DNA of 41,253 nt, from positions 1 through 41,253 of the forward strand of contig JAGGHK010000011.1 of assembly GCA_024104275.1 (NCBI GenBank), read 5' to 3'. Made by a program: the position numbers and the translations under genes. Within the stretch, counting starts at the first letter, position 1. Each line of letters starts with the position of its first letter. Shown one piece after another: positions 30,865 through 39,208 of this stretch. The stretch comes from Bifidobacterium sp. (GTDB lineage Bacteria; Actinomycetota; Actinomycetes; Actinomycetales; Bifidobacteriaceae). The notes under the pieces were generated by a model that worked only from the letters and a program-made list of their open reading frames with translations, had not been told where the DNA came from and made no database searches.

Positions 30865-31878
30865 TCACGCGTACATATTGCGCGGGTGCATGTCGTCGGG
30901 GAGGCCGTCCATCAGGCCGGAGACGGAACCGGATTCGAAGACCGAGCGGATGCCGGCGGCCAGCAGCGGGGCGATGGAGAGCACGGTCATGTTGGGCAGG
31001 CGCTTTTCCTCGGGAATCGGCACGGTGTCCATCAGCACGATTTCGCGTGCGCCGCAGTCGCGCAGCCGCTCGATCGCCGGTCCGGACAAAAGCCCGTGGG
31101 TCGCTACCAGCGTCACGGATTTCGCACCGGCCTCGCGCAGCGTGCGCACGGCTTCGCAAATGGTGCCGGCGGTGTCGATCATGTCGTCGACCACCACGCA
31201 GTCGCGGTCGCGTACCTCGCCGATGATGCCGTGGGCCACAGCGTGGTTCGGGCGGGTGACGTCACGGGTCTTGTGGATGAAAGCAAGTGGCAGCCCGCCG
31301 AGCTTGGCCGCCCAGCGTTCCGAGACCTTGATGCGTCCCGCGTCGGGGGAGACGATGGTCGCGTTCTCCAGAGGCATGGAGTTGCGCACGTAATCGAGCA
31401 GCACGGGCATGGCGGTCAGGTGGTCCACAGGTCCGTCGAAGAAGCCCTGCTCCTGCGAGGCGTGCAGGTCCACCGTCATGATGCGGTCGGCGCCGGCCGT
31501 CTGGAAGAGGTCGAACATCAGGCGGGCGGTGATGGGCTCGCGGCCCAGGCCCTTCTTGTCCTGGCGCGAATAGCCGAGGAACGGCGCAACGACGGTGATG
31601 GAACGTGCTGAGGCGCGCTTCAGCGCGTCGATCATCAGCAACTGCTCCATGATCCACTTGTTGATGGGGTCGGTGTGCGATTGCAGCACAAAGACGTCCG
31701 CGCCGCGCACCGGTTCGGTATAGCGCACATACATCTCGCCGTTTGCAAAGTCGTAAGCCGTAGTCTGAAGCGGCACAGTGCCGAGGCACTCGGCCGTGGC
31801 GGCTGCCTGTTCGGGATACGCCCGACCTGTCACCAGTGCCAGTCGCTTTTTGGGCTTACCTTCGAGAATCGCCGACAT
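30865..31878 (-). CDS. prs: Ribose-phosphate pyrophosphokinase (PRPP synthetase)
   Basis: Makes PRPP from ribose 5-phosphate and ATP for nucleotide, histidine and tryptophan synthesis. The 337-residue protein has the class I motifs: ANGEMYVRYTEPVRGADVFVLQS, the ATP-site YSRQDKKGLGREPITARL, DLHASQEQGFFDGPVDHL, the flexible-loop HKTRDV and the PRPP-binding CVVVDDMIDTAGTI. AAGGCGAG precedes the ATG. It is next to ribokinase on the same strand, but separated by about 325 bp with its own terminator, so the two are probably separate units that feed the same pool. Confidence 0.96.
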   Translation of the reverse strand: MSAILEGKPKKRLALVTGRAYPEQAAATAECLGTVPLQTTAYDFANGEMYVRYTEPVRGADVFVLQSHTDPINKWIMEQLLMIDALKRASARSITVVAPFLGYSRQDKKGLGREPITARLMFDLFQTAGADRIMTVDLHASQEQGFFDGPVDHLTAMPVLLDYVRNSMPLENATIVSPDAGRIKVSERWAAKLGGLPLAFIHKTRDVTRPNHAVAHGIIGEVRDRDCVVVDDMIDTAGTICEAVRTLREAGAKSVTLVATHGLLSGPAIERLRDCGAREIVLMDTVPIPEEKRLPNMTVLSIAPLLAAGIRSVFESGSVSGLMDGLPDDMHPRNMYA

Positions 31879-32277
31879 ATCTCGCCTTCCGCTCTATCTC
31901 CTCCTCGTCCGTATCGCCAATCCGGCATTGTGCATACCGGATGTGGCGGAACAAGGATGAATCACAAGAAACCTCTTCTAATATAGCGCCAACCCCGCGC
32001 AAATCCGTGGTGGCGGGTTGCAGGTGGTGAGCCGTCCGTATCAGTTGAATACAAAAAGATTACTTCGTTTGTCGGTTTGTGCCGATTTTGTCGGGTATCG
32101 GGAACGGTCAAAATGGGACACTCCTTATTTGTCGTCGGTGCAAATGATGAGGAAACATCTGATAAATCTCGGATTGCTCAGTTAGGGAACGGCGATTCTA
32201 TACAGCCAAAAACCGGAAATAGGCCTTATATAAATCGGAAATAACAGACGGGTAGTTTGTTCGTTATACGAGGTAAT
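31879..32277. other. Intergenic region between prs and the envelope cluster
   Basis: About 400 bp between divergent units. On the plus strand TTGCTC (32174-32179) with TCTATA or TATACA (32197-32204) could form the promoter of the envelope cluster. On the minus side TATATT at 31980-31985 might be a prs -10. No gene was recognised. Confidence 0.45.
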
Positions 32278-32415
32278 ATGAATGACGTTTTAACCATGAT
32301 GAGTTTGCATGGTAAAGAAGTGGAATGGAACCTGATGACATGCTTATCGTTGTCTCCAGCGGAGTGGACGGCTTTGTATTGTCTTCTTGCCCATACCTCA
32401 AGAGATGAAAAATAG
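32278..32415 (+). CDS. Possible 45-residue small protein at the head of the envelope cluster
   Basis: ATG 32278 follows GAGGT (32270-32274) and opens a frame of 45 codons ending at TAG 32413-32415, 18 bases before the next gene. The sequence begins MNDVLTMMSLHGKEVEW and has LSLSPAEWTALYCLLAH, which looks like an amphipathic helix; no membrane helix or signal peptide is seen. The ribosome-binding site is tightly spaced (3 bases). I recognise no family. Its position suggests it is the first gene of the cluster, but it could also be a chance frame in the leader. Confidence 0.4.
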   Translation: MNDVLTMMSLHGKEVEWNLMTCLSLSPAEWTALYCLLAHTSRDEK

Positions 32416-32433
32416 ATAATAGAAGAAGGTATC

Positions 32434-33174
32434 ATGTCCAAAAGCCAAAAAGCCGATGAATACAAAAACGCATTAGCGATTTTGGATACGAATTTTTCCA
32501 CGGAAGTAAACTCCGCTTATCAGGTCGCCAAGGCCCAGCTTGATAACGTTCAGACTGCCAATCTCGAGGGCCCGGCCCGCGCCATGCCCGATGATCTGCG
32601 TAGCCAATTGGAAACGCTGAACGCGACTTTCATGCAGCAGATCCCGCAGAAGCGCGCACAGTTGCAGCCTCAGCGTGAAACCGCGGAACGTAACCATACC
32701 GTTTTCCTCATTGTCCAGATCGCCTTGATCGTCGTTGGCGTGCTTATGCTTCTCGGCAGTGCAGGTGCCCAGAGCGGCGGTTTGGCGGGATTCGGCATTT
32801 TCCTTATTATCGTCGGCATCGTCTGCCATTACGTTTTCAAATCGATGAGTGCGAAGTCCGTCGAAGGCCTTGCGCTCGATTGGCACGCTTTCTTCGAATA
32901 CTATGCGGAGAATATCGGCCATCCCGAATCTTTGCATACCCAGGCCACCGGTCTCTATAAGGGCATTGATCAGCTTTATCTGCAAAGCCTTACGGAGCAG
33001 GCCCGCGGTTTTGAAATGCAGCAGCGTCAGATGAAGAAACAGATGGAAGCCCAGAACGAGCAGAGCCAGCAGCAGCTTGCGATGCAGATGCAGACCATGC
33101 AGGCCATGCAGCAAGGGATGCAACAGATTTCGCGCCAGCAGACCATCGGCAACATCATCAATCTCAGCAAGTGA
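32434..33174 (+). CDS. Two-span membrane protein with coiled-coil C-terminus
   Basis: 246 residues, unrecognised. Residues 1-87 are helical and charged, probably a coiled coil (TFMQQIPQKRAQLQPQRETAE). Two adjacent membrane helices follow (FLIVQIALIVVGVLMLLGS and GFGIFLIIVGIVCHYVF, about residues 90-108 and 119-135), which puts both ends on the same side, likely the cytoplasm. The last 60 residues are an extreme Gln/Met-rich coiled coil (MQQRQMKKQMEAQNEQ, then repeated QMQTMQAMQQ). Similar Gln/Met coils end the protein at 33883, so the two may pair. The ribosome-binding site is AGAAGG. It starts the co-directional cluster with the SPFH protein. Confidence 0.8.
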   Translation: MSKSQKADEYKNALAILDTNFSTEVNSAYQVAKAQLDNVQTANLEGPARAMPDDLRSQLETLNATFMQQIPQKRAQLQPQRETAERNHTVFLIVQIALIVVGVLMLLGSAGAQSGGLAGFGIFLIIVGIVCHYVFKSMSAKSVEGLALDWHAFFEYYAENIGHPESLHTQATGLYKGIDQLYLQSLTEQARGFEMQQRQMKKQMEAQNEQSQQQLAMQMQTMQAMQQGMQQISRQQTIGNIINLSK

Positions 33175-33218
33175 GTCATTGTCGCCGGACGACGATGTTT
33201 TAAAAGGAGCTTTGCGTT

Positions 33219-33788
33219 TTGCCAAGTGTTGATGACTCTCTGTTATGCCCTGGGTGCGGGGCGTCTCTTTCTCGAGACGACACCGTCTGTGAATATTGCG
33301 GACGTAAGGTGGTCGTCACCGGGGTGACGTTGAAGACGGCGAATCGGGCGGTGTTCAAACGGGCCGACAAGACCATCGAGAAGATAAAGGGAGTCGTCGG
33401 GGCGTCCGAGAACTCGGATGTGCTGGCTGCGGAGGCGTTTAACATGCTTCATCGTGGTCAGTATGCAGAAGCGGCTCGCAAGCTGGATCGGGCGCAGGCC
33501 ACCACCAATGACCCAGATGTCGTTTTCTATGACGCCGTTGCGCATTACAAGTGTCAAGAGCCGTATGAACTTGATCTGGATGAGGCCGAGTCGATAATCA
33601 CAACCATAGACTCGGCCATTGCGCTCAATCCGGATCCCCAGTATTTTTATGCGAAGGCATTCATTATCCGCGAGGTGTTCGAGCGGCGCTTTCTAAACTA
33701 TGACGAAGAGTCGCAGGCCGTGTTCGCAAAGGCTGCGGGATTGAGCGAAGGCGACAAGGCGGATATCGAATCGATTCTCTCACAGTGA
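33219..33788 (+). CDS. Zinc-ribbon protein with TPR-like helices
   Basis: 189 residues from TTG 33219, selected because AAAGGAG (33203-33208) sits about 10 bases upstream and no ATG or GTG fits in frame. An N-terminal zinc ribbon is formed by Cys10, Cys13, Cys24 and Cys27 (CPGCG and CEYCG). After a basic linker (KRADKTIEKIKG) the rest is helical and looks like tetratricopeptide-type repeats: VLAAEAFNMLHRGQYAEAARKLDRA, then VVFYDAVAHYKC and ATIDSAIALNPDP-like turns. No membrane helix. Such proteins often serve as adaptors. It lies 44 bp after the two-span protein. Confidence 0.8.
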   Translation: MPSVDDSLLCPGCGASLSRDDTVCEYCGRKVVVTGVTLKTANRAVFKRADKTIEKIKGVVGASENSDVLAAEAFNMLHRGQYAEAARKLDRAQATTNDPDVVFYDAVAHYKCQEPYELDLDEAESIITTIDSAIALNPDPQYFYAKAFIIREVFERRFLNYDEESQAVFAKAAGLSEGDKADIESILSQ

Positions 33789-33882
33789 TGCGGCAGTTTC
33801 GATTCGGACGCTGTTTTTCGTGGAAGTGGAATAAGCGAAACGGCAGCAAGCAACAATCACGTTGGATGAATTTGGAGGAACA

Positions 33883-34431
33883 ATGGGCGAGTCAAAGCAG
33901 GATTTTGTCGCACAGATGCGTGAAAGGGCCATTCATTTGTGTGGCACGAGTTCAAAGGAAGTTTCGAGGGTCAGAGAGTTGACCTATTGCGAACGGTCGG
34001 GTCAGCGTGTGCTTGTCACGGTCTGGCTCTTCGGCAACAACAAGTTGATGTCAGCCCTGTTCGAGCCCGATGCCCCCCTCGACTCCTTAGGTAGGCCGCA
34101 GGGGGGCGCGGTTGAGGAGTATGAGATCAAAAGCATCAACGATGTGATGGTCGATCCTTACGGCTGCGTCATCACCTTGAAAAACGGCAAGAAGCTTGAG
34201 CTGAAGCCTAAATGCATGGAGGGTCCCGAGTCCTTCAATAGTTCCGCAAACGGGCTTAAATCGTTGTGGCATCAATTCCGTAAGGATAGTGTTTCCGGCG
34301 GTGGCATGAGGTCCAAGGATATGCAGGAAATCCTTGACCAGTTGCAGGAAATCAAGCAGATGCTGGAGCAGATGCAGCAGACCATGCAGGCTCCTTCGAT
34401 GCAACGGCCTCCTATGCCGAAGCGATTGTAG
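33883..34431 (+). CDS. Soluble protein with PH-like segment and coiled-coil tail
   Basis: 182 residues, unrecognised. The start at ATG 33883 is chosen for GGAGGAA just upstream; a longer frame from 33862 lacks such a site. The middle is strand-rich (RVLVTVWLFGNNKLMSALFEP and YGCVITLKNGKKLELKP), which suggests a small beta-barrel or PH-like fold. The C-terminus is a predicted coiled coil (MQEILDQLQEIKQMLEQMQQ) ending in a Pro-rich tail (PSMQRPPMPKRL). No membrane helix or signal peptide. It lies directly upstream of the SPFH gene and may be its cytoplasmic partner. Confidence 0.75.
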   Translation: MGESKQDFVAQMRERAIHLCGTSSKEVSRVRELTYCERSGQRVLVTVWLFGNNKLMSALFEPDAPLDSLGRPQGGAVEEYEIKSINDVMVDPYGCVITLKNGKKLELKPKCMEGPESFNSSANGLKSLWHQFRKDSVSGGGMRSKDMQEILDQLQEIKQMLEQMQQTMQAPSMQRPPMPKRL

Positions 34432-34510
34432 CGCCGAAGAAAACGAGACGAATCAGGACGTATACCAAAGGGATCTTACGGTTCGCGTTCTTAAAGAGAA
34501 AGATAAGGCA

Positions 34511-35821
34511 ATGGTGGTATTCAAAAAGAATTCCAACGAGATGATGTACGAGGGCGGCAAAAAGCATTTCGTCGATGTAATCAAGAACCGGGCGCCCAAC
34601 GATACCTTTATTTTCAAGAATCCGGAAGAGGATTTCAACAACGGCAGCACCTTGGTGGTTGAGCCGGGGGAACAGGCGGTGTTCGTCAACGAAGGCAATA
34701 TCGAACAGACCTTCAATCAGGGCACCTACACGTTGTCGCCCCAGAACTACCCGTTCATCTCGCGCTTGCGCAACGCGTTGTCGGGTGGGGTCTCCTCGTT
34801 CCACTGCCTTGTCTATTTCGTACGTATCGCCAGCGGCCATGAAATCAAATGGGGGACGCCCGAGCCCATCAAGGTCTACGACAAGTCCCTTGCCGACCAG
34901 TTCACCGGCATCGGTGTGGAAACCGAGATCCGGGCTCGCGGCGCCTACCGTGTCAAAGTGGTGGACGCAGGAATGCTGCTGACCAATATGGTCGGAGGCA
35001 ACTATGACCTCACCAGCCAGGAATCCCTGCGTGATTTCTTCCGCAATGAGTTCCTTGAAAGCATCACTTCGACGCTGACCCAGGAATTCAATGCGTTCAA
35101 CGGCCCGCTGAACGCGCTGCCCGGCAATGCGGGACAGTACAGTTCCGAGATCCAGCAGCAGCTCGCCCCCAAGGTGGCGCAATACGGTCTTCAGATGCTG
35201 AAATTCTCGATTGCGGCCATCGAAGTCGTCGACAACGATCAGCGTCGTGAGGCCCAGGATCTGGCAAGTGAAAACCGCCGGAATTATTACGGGAGCATGG
35301 CAGCGGGAGCCGGCAACGCCGCGTTCGCTCAGGGCCAGCAACAGGCTTACCAGACCTATGGCACCGATTATCAGCAGGCCCAGGTGCTCAAGGCGATGAA
35401 CAAGACCGCAGACAACCCGGGGGCTGCAGGTTCTTCGTTGATGAACGCCGGTCTTGGGCTCACGATGGGAGCCGGGCTCGGGCAGGCTTTGCCGAATGTC
35501 TTCAATTCCACGATGCAGGCGGCTCAGGGGCCTGCATCCAACCAAAATGGTCAAAATGGTCAAAACCAAGGTCAAGGTCAAAACCAAACTGTGCCTCACG
35601 GGCAGCCGGATGGCAATGGTCCGTCCGAGAACAGCCAATCGCAAGGGGTTCCTGCTCCTGATGTTCCGCAGCCGCCTGCTCCTGCAAATCCGTCCAATGC
35701 GTCTGCCGACGGTCCAACAATGTTCGAGCGTTTGAGCCAGCTGAAGCAGATGCTCGATGCCGGGCTGATTACGCAAGACGAATACGATACAAAGAAATCC
35801 GAAATCCTGAAGAGTCTGTGA
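34511..35821 (+). CDS. SPFH-domain protein with C-terminal SHOCT motif (YdjI/virion-core-like)
   Basis: 436 residues. The N-terminal two thirds match the SPFH-like family once labelled virion core protein and related to YdjI of Bacillus subtilis: NGSTLVVEPGEQAVFVNEG, FNQGTYTLSPQNYPFISRL, VYFVRIASGHEIKWGTPEPI and GAYRVKVVDAGMLLTNMVGG. A helical coil follows (QLAPKVAQYGLQMLKFSI). Then comes a low-complexity region (Gln/Asn/Gly, Pro) and a SHOCT motif at the end (MFERLSQLKQMLDAGLI followed by TQDEYDTKKSEIL). There is no membrane helix, so it would coat the inner membrane as an oligomer. Many relatives end in a zinc ribbon; here that is on separate proteins. Its stop codon is 11 bases before the next gene. 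Confidence 0.88.
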   Translation: MVVFKKNSNEMMYEGGKKHFVDVIKNRAPNDTFIFKNPEEDFNNGSTLVVEPGEQAVFVNEGNIEQTFNQGTYTLSPQNYPFISRLRNALSGGVSSFHCLVYFVRIASGHEIKWGTPEPIKVYDKSLADQFTGIGVETEIRARGAYRVKVVDAGMLLTNMVGGNYDLTSQESLRDFFRNEFLESITSTLTQEFNAFNGPLNALPGNAGQYSSEIQQQLAPKVAQYGLQMLKFSIAAIEVVDNDQRREAQDLASENRRNYYGSMAAGAGNAAFAQGQQQAYQTYGTDYQQAQVLKAMNKTADNPGAAGSSLMNAGLGLTMGAGLGQALPNVFNSTMQAAQGPASNQNGQNGQNQGQGQNQTVPHGQPDGNGPSENSQSQGVPAPDVPQPPAPANPSNASADGPTMFERLSQLKQMLDAGLITQDEYDTKKSEILKSL

Positions 35822-35832
35822 GGCGTACCGCT

Positions 35833-36555
35833 ATGAAATATCTGGCTTCAATCATCGTCACCGTGTTCTTCGTCGTGGCGGCCGCGGCGTTCGGGGTGCA
35901 ATTGGGAACGTATGGCATCGCCCCGCCCGCGCAGTTCGTGGTCATGTTCTTCCTGCTGCTCTTCACCGGGTTGGTGTGGCTGGCCCAGTCCCAGCGCAAC
36001 AAATACGATCCTTCGCAGCCCGACGCCAACGGTCTGTATTACCGGACGATCTCGGACAACAGCGTCTTCCCGATTGTCGCGTTCGTGATCCAAGGTGTGA
36101 TCGCCGTGCTGTATTTCTGCGGCTGGAACCTTCCTCCCTTCAGCTCGTTGTCTCTGGCCATGAAAGTCGCGCTTCCCAAAGGATTCTTCATCCCGTTGGT
36201 GGTCGAGCTCATCATTACCGCCATCGTCGTGGTGCTGTGGATCGGCAACAATCGTGCCAACGCCCATACGGTCGTACAGCAACAGGTCCGAACACAGAAA
36301 GTCGTGCGTAACCAACAGCTCTCCTCGCTGGTCACCCTGATTGCCCCGCGCGTGGATGCGTCGGATGCCAATGCGTTGGCGCAATTGAACCTTATCGAAG
36401 AGAAGGTGCAATCCCTGCCGTTGAATATCAATCCGGCGACTGTTGTGTTCTATCAGCAGGCCGTGCAGGAATTGAATCTGGCTGCCGGGCGTCCTGGCGT
36501 TGTGGATGCCGCGGAGCTTCGGAAAATCTGGGATTCGGTCTCCCGGATCCGTTGA
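35833..36555 (+). CDS. Four-span membrane protein of the SPFH cluster
   Basis: 240 residues. Four hydrophobic helices: two near the N-terminus (YLASIIVTVFFVVAAAAFGV, FVVMFFLLLFTGLVWLA), then VFPIVAFVIQGVIAVLYFC and FIPLVVELIITAIVVVLWI. The last 95 residues are soluble and helical (VVQQQVRTQKVVRNQQLSSL and onward), likely cytoplasmic. I recognise no family. GAGG (35820-35823) overlapping the SPFH stop codon is its ribosome-binding site, so the two genes are tightly coupled and their products probably form one complex, with this protein as membrane anchor for the SPFH oligomer. Confidence 0.8.
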   Translation: MKYLASIIVTVFFVVAAAAFGVQLGTYGIAPPAQFVVMFFLLLFTGLVWLAQSQRNKYDPSQPDANGLYYRTISDNSVFPIVAFVIQGVIAVLYFCGWNLPPFSSLSLAMKVALPKGFFIPLVVELIITAIVVVLWIGNNRANAHTVVQQQVRTQKVVRNQQLSSLVTLIAPRVDASDANALAQLNLIEEKVQSLPLNINPATVVFYQQAVQELNLAAGRPGVVDAAELRKIWDSVSRIR

Positions 36556-36632
36556 AGTGATTGCTGTTTTATACTGTTTAAAGTTGATTGCCGGCTCGTG
36601 GATTGAAGTGCCGAAAGAAAAGAGATTTGAAA

Positions 36633-39116
36633 ATGTACTGTGCTCAATGTGGAACCCTGATCCCGGACGGCGCAAAATTCTGCCCTCATTGCGGCCATGC
36701 GACCGCTGGCGCATCTAAGGATTCGGCCGCAATGGGTTCTGCCGGCAACGCCACCAAGCCGGTACAGGCCTCTGCCTCGTCCATCCCTCTTCCTTCGTCC
36801 TCATCCGGTTTGCCAAGCGCCCGTCCGGCTTCGGTGCCTGTGCGGCAGGGACAATCCTCAAAGGCACAGGGAGGGGTGCCAGTGTCTGTTTCCGCTATGC
36901 CGTCATCACCTGCCCCAGCTCAATCCGCCGTACCTCTTCCCTCCGTTTCGTCGGCTGCGGCTTCACCGATTTCGGTGGGTGGCGCGCCGCTGACATCCCC
37001 ACAGGTGGGCGCTGTCTCCGGAGCGTTGCCGGGGATGAACTCCGCATTGCCAGAAACCACCGGCACGTTGCCGTCGATGACATCTACGACTTCAGCAGCA
37101 GGTGACAACACATTGGCCGCCAATAATGACATCGTCGCCGAATTGACCGGTCCGACGAACATCAAGGCCATGCTCACCTCATGGGGTGCGGGTATCGGTT
37201 TTGCGCTGCTGGCCGCCCTGATTCTCTTTGGTGCGGACTTTTGGCTGGAGAAAATAGTCTATCGGCCATCATTCGGGTATGTGAATGGGGCGACGCTGCT
37301 TCAGGATGCGTTCGAGAAGAGTGTCGACCATCCAAACCTGCTTTTCGGCGTGTTCGTCTATCTGCTGACCACGGGTTCAGGTGGTGCGTTCTCGGTGAAG
37401 ACATGGGCTGAATCTTCGCATTCCAATCTGCTGGGTGCGCGGCTATTTGGCTTCAGTGGTATCAATTTTGTCGGTGTGGCCCTGCTTGTCGGTGCCGCCT
37501 TTGGCATGTTCATCTTCGCCCGCAAAGCCATGGCTCATAACAAATGGGCCGGTGCCGCGGGGTCGGCGATTGTCGGTGTAGCGACCGGTCTTGTCTATCT
37601 TCTCGTAGCGGCCATAGGCTCGATGACGTATTTCATGCCTCTCGGCGATTTGGCCTCGGCTTTCTTCAATACGAATCAGTCCGTTAACTCCCATGGCACT
37701 TTCGAGACCACAGTCAGCACGATGACTTGGCCAACGTTCGTTGTTCCGTTCCTGTTGGCCACTTTGGGGGCGTTCGTCGGTTATGCCCTTGGGGAGTATG
37801 CCGGTGACGCGGGCAATGTGTTCGCTGCAGCGTGGCGCTGGATGCACCGTACGCGCGGGTTCGTTCGTACGATTGCCGAGGCAGGACTGGTATATTTCCC
37901 TGTGTTTGTCGTGTTGGGTATCTGTTTGGATCTATTGGTCGCCGTGTCGTTTGGGTCGAAATATCACATGAAGGGAATCGAACTTGTCTTCGACATGCTG
38001 TTTCTGTTCCTGAACAATGTGCTTGGTCGTTTTGTCGACAGTTCATTGGGTGGAACATTCTATCGGCCGATGATAGGTTCAACTCTCCATACCTCGTTCT
38101 TCGGCACTATCGGTTCTTTGGGCTTGCCTGCTTCGTTGATGTCATATGGACTAGGATTCATCGTGTTCCTGCTGTGTACCCTGTACCTTGCCTTGCGTGC
38201 TTCCGCCCGCAATCTGCAGGACCGGTCCAATGCCGTTTGGCAGAATACATGGAAGTCTCCTGCCGTAATGGCTGCCATATGGATTGTGCTGCTCGTATGC
38301 AGCATGAGCGTAAGCTCGGTCAAGATGAATCCGTATATGGGTATCGGCAGTGCGATGCGGCGATTTGGCATCACCCTTCCTTCGTTGCAGACGTCATTGA
38401 GTGGTTTCGAACCGTGGTATGTGCTCGTGGCGGCTGCGTGGATGTTTGCTATCGAGGCGCTCGCCATGAGCGTCGGCCCCATGATTGTGACCAAGATGCC
38501 GTCGCTCATGACCATTCTCAAAGGTGGCCTGGTGCAGCCCGTTCCTGTGGATGTTGCCGCACGTGTCAATGCGTTGGACGGGTATAGCGACCGCAACAAG
38601 GCGGCATACATCGACGCCGGCAGTTTTGTTGCCCGGCTTCAGGCTCATCAGGTCGATGCGACGTTGGGCAATGCCAAACCGAACGGAATGGCTGCTTCCA
38701 TGTTCTCCAAGGTCTCAAGCGGGAATCCCGCTCCTACTACCACACCCGCGACCGGGTCATTGCCAGGACTGGGTTCTTTGGCCAACAGCAATCCGATGGC
38801 TGGTGCCACGCCTTTGGCGGGTACAGGAACTGGCATGTCCGGCATGCAGGATGTTGGGGCTCAGGCTATGGGTACTGCGGATTCCGATATGCAGCCTGCC
38901 TCGTCAGCCCTTTCTTCTTTCTCTGATTCTTCTTCGACCGGTCCGGCAGTGACGCCGTCGGTTTCCGCACCGGCTTCAACCGGTGCGATGCCGGCGTCAG
39001 GCACTTCGGCCTCGCCGAACCTGGCTGCTACGGGACCGGCAACTGCGGCTCCTGCAGCCGAGCATCTTCCCGGGCTTGCCGACTTGGAGGCTTTACGTAA
39101 CGAGCAGGGAATGTGA
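36633..39116 (+). CDS. Large zinc-ribbon polytopic membrane protein
   Basis: 827 residues, unrecognised beyond its parts. The N-terminal zinc ribbon is MYCAQCG with CPHCG (Cys3, Cys6, Cys17, Cys20). A Ser/Pro/Ala-rich disordered linker runs to about residue 165. Nine or ten membrane helices follow (for example FALLAALILFGADFWL, FVGVALLVGAAFGMFIFA, FVVPFLLATLGAFVGYALG, YVLVAAAWMFAIEALAMSV), up to about residue 640. A second Ser/Thr/Pro-rich tail ends LPGLADLEALRNEQGM. Zinc ribbons on otherwise unrelated membrane proteins are often adaptors. It follows the four-span protein by 77 bp and precedes another zinc-ribbon protein. The ribosome-binding site is weak (AAGAGA). Confidence 0.78.
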   Translation: MYCAQCGTLIPDGAKFCPHCGHATAGASKDSAAMGSAGNATKPVQASASSIPLPSSSSGLPSARPASVPVRQGQSSKAQGGVPVSVSAMPSSPAPAQSAVPLPSVSSAAASPISVGGAPLTSPQVGAVSGALPGMNSALPETTGTLPSMTSTTSAAGDNTLAANNDIVAELTGPTNIKAMLTSWGAGIGFALLAALILFGADFWLEKIVYRPSFGYVNGATLLQDAFEKSVDHPNLLFGVFVYLLTTGSGGAFSVKTWAESSHSNLLGARLFGFSGINFVGVALLVGAAFGMFIFARKAMAHNKWAGAAGSAIVGVATGLVYLLVAAIGSMTYFMPLGDLASAFFNTNQSVNSHGTFETTVSTMTWPTFVVPFLLATLGAFVGYALGEYAGDAGNVFAAAWRWMHRTRGFVRTIAEAGLVYFPVFVVLGICLDLLVAVSFGSKYHMKGIELVFDMLFLFLNNVLGRFVDSSLGGTFYRPMIGSTLHTSFFGTIGSLGLPASLMSYGLGFIVFLLCTLYLALRASARNLQDRSNAVWQNTWKSPAVMAAIWIVLLVCSMSVSSVKMNPYMGIGSAMRRFGITLPSLQTSLSGFEPWYVLVAAAWMFAIEALAMSVGPMIVTKMPSLMTILKGGLVQPVPVDVAARVNALDGYSDRNKAAYIDAGSFVARLQAHQVDATLGNAKPNGMAASMFSKVSSGNPAPTTTPATGSLPGLGSLANSNPMAGATPLAGTGTGMSGMQDVGAQAMGTADSDMQPASSALSSFSDSSSTGPAVTPSVSAPASTGAMPASGTSASPNLAATGPATAAPAAEHLPGLADLEALRNEQGM

Positions 39117-39208
39117 ACCAGACAGGATTGCGTCCGAGACTGAATGCCGGATACGATGCCGGTATCTATCGCCAATGTCATTGAACGAATCAGAGAGATG
39201 GGATAGCC

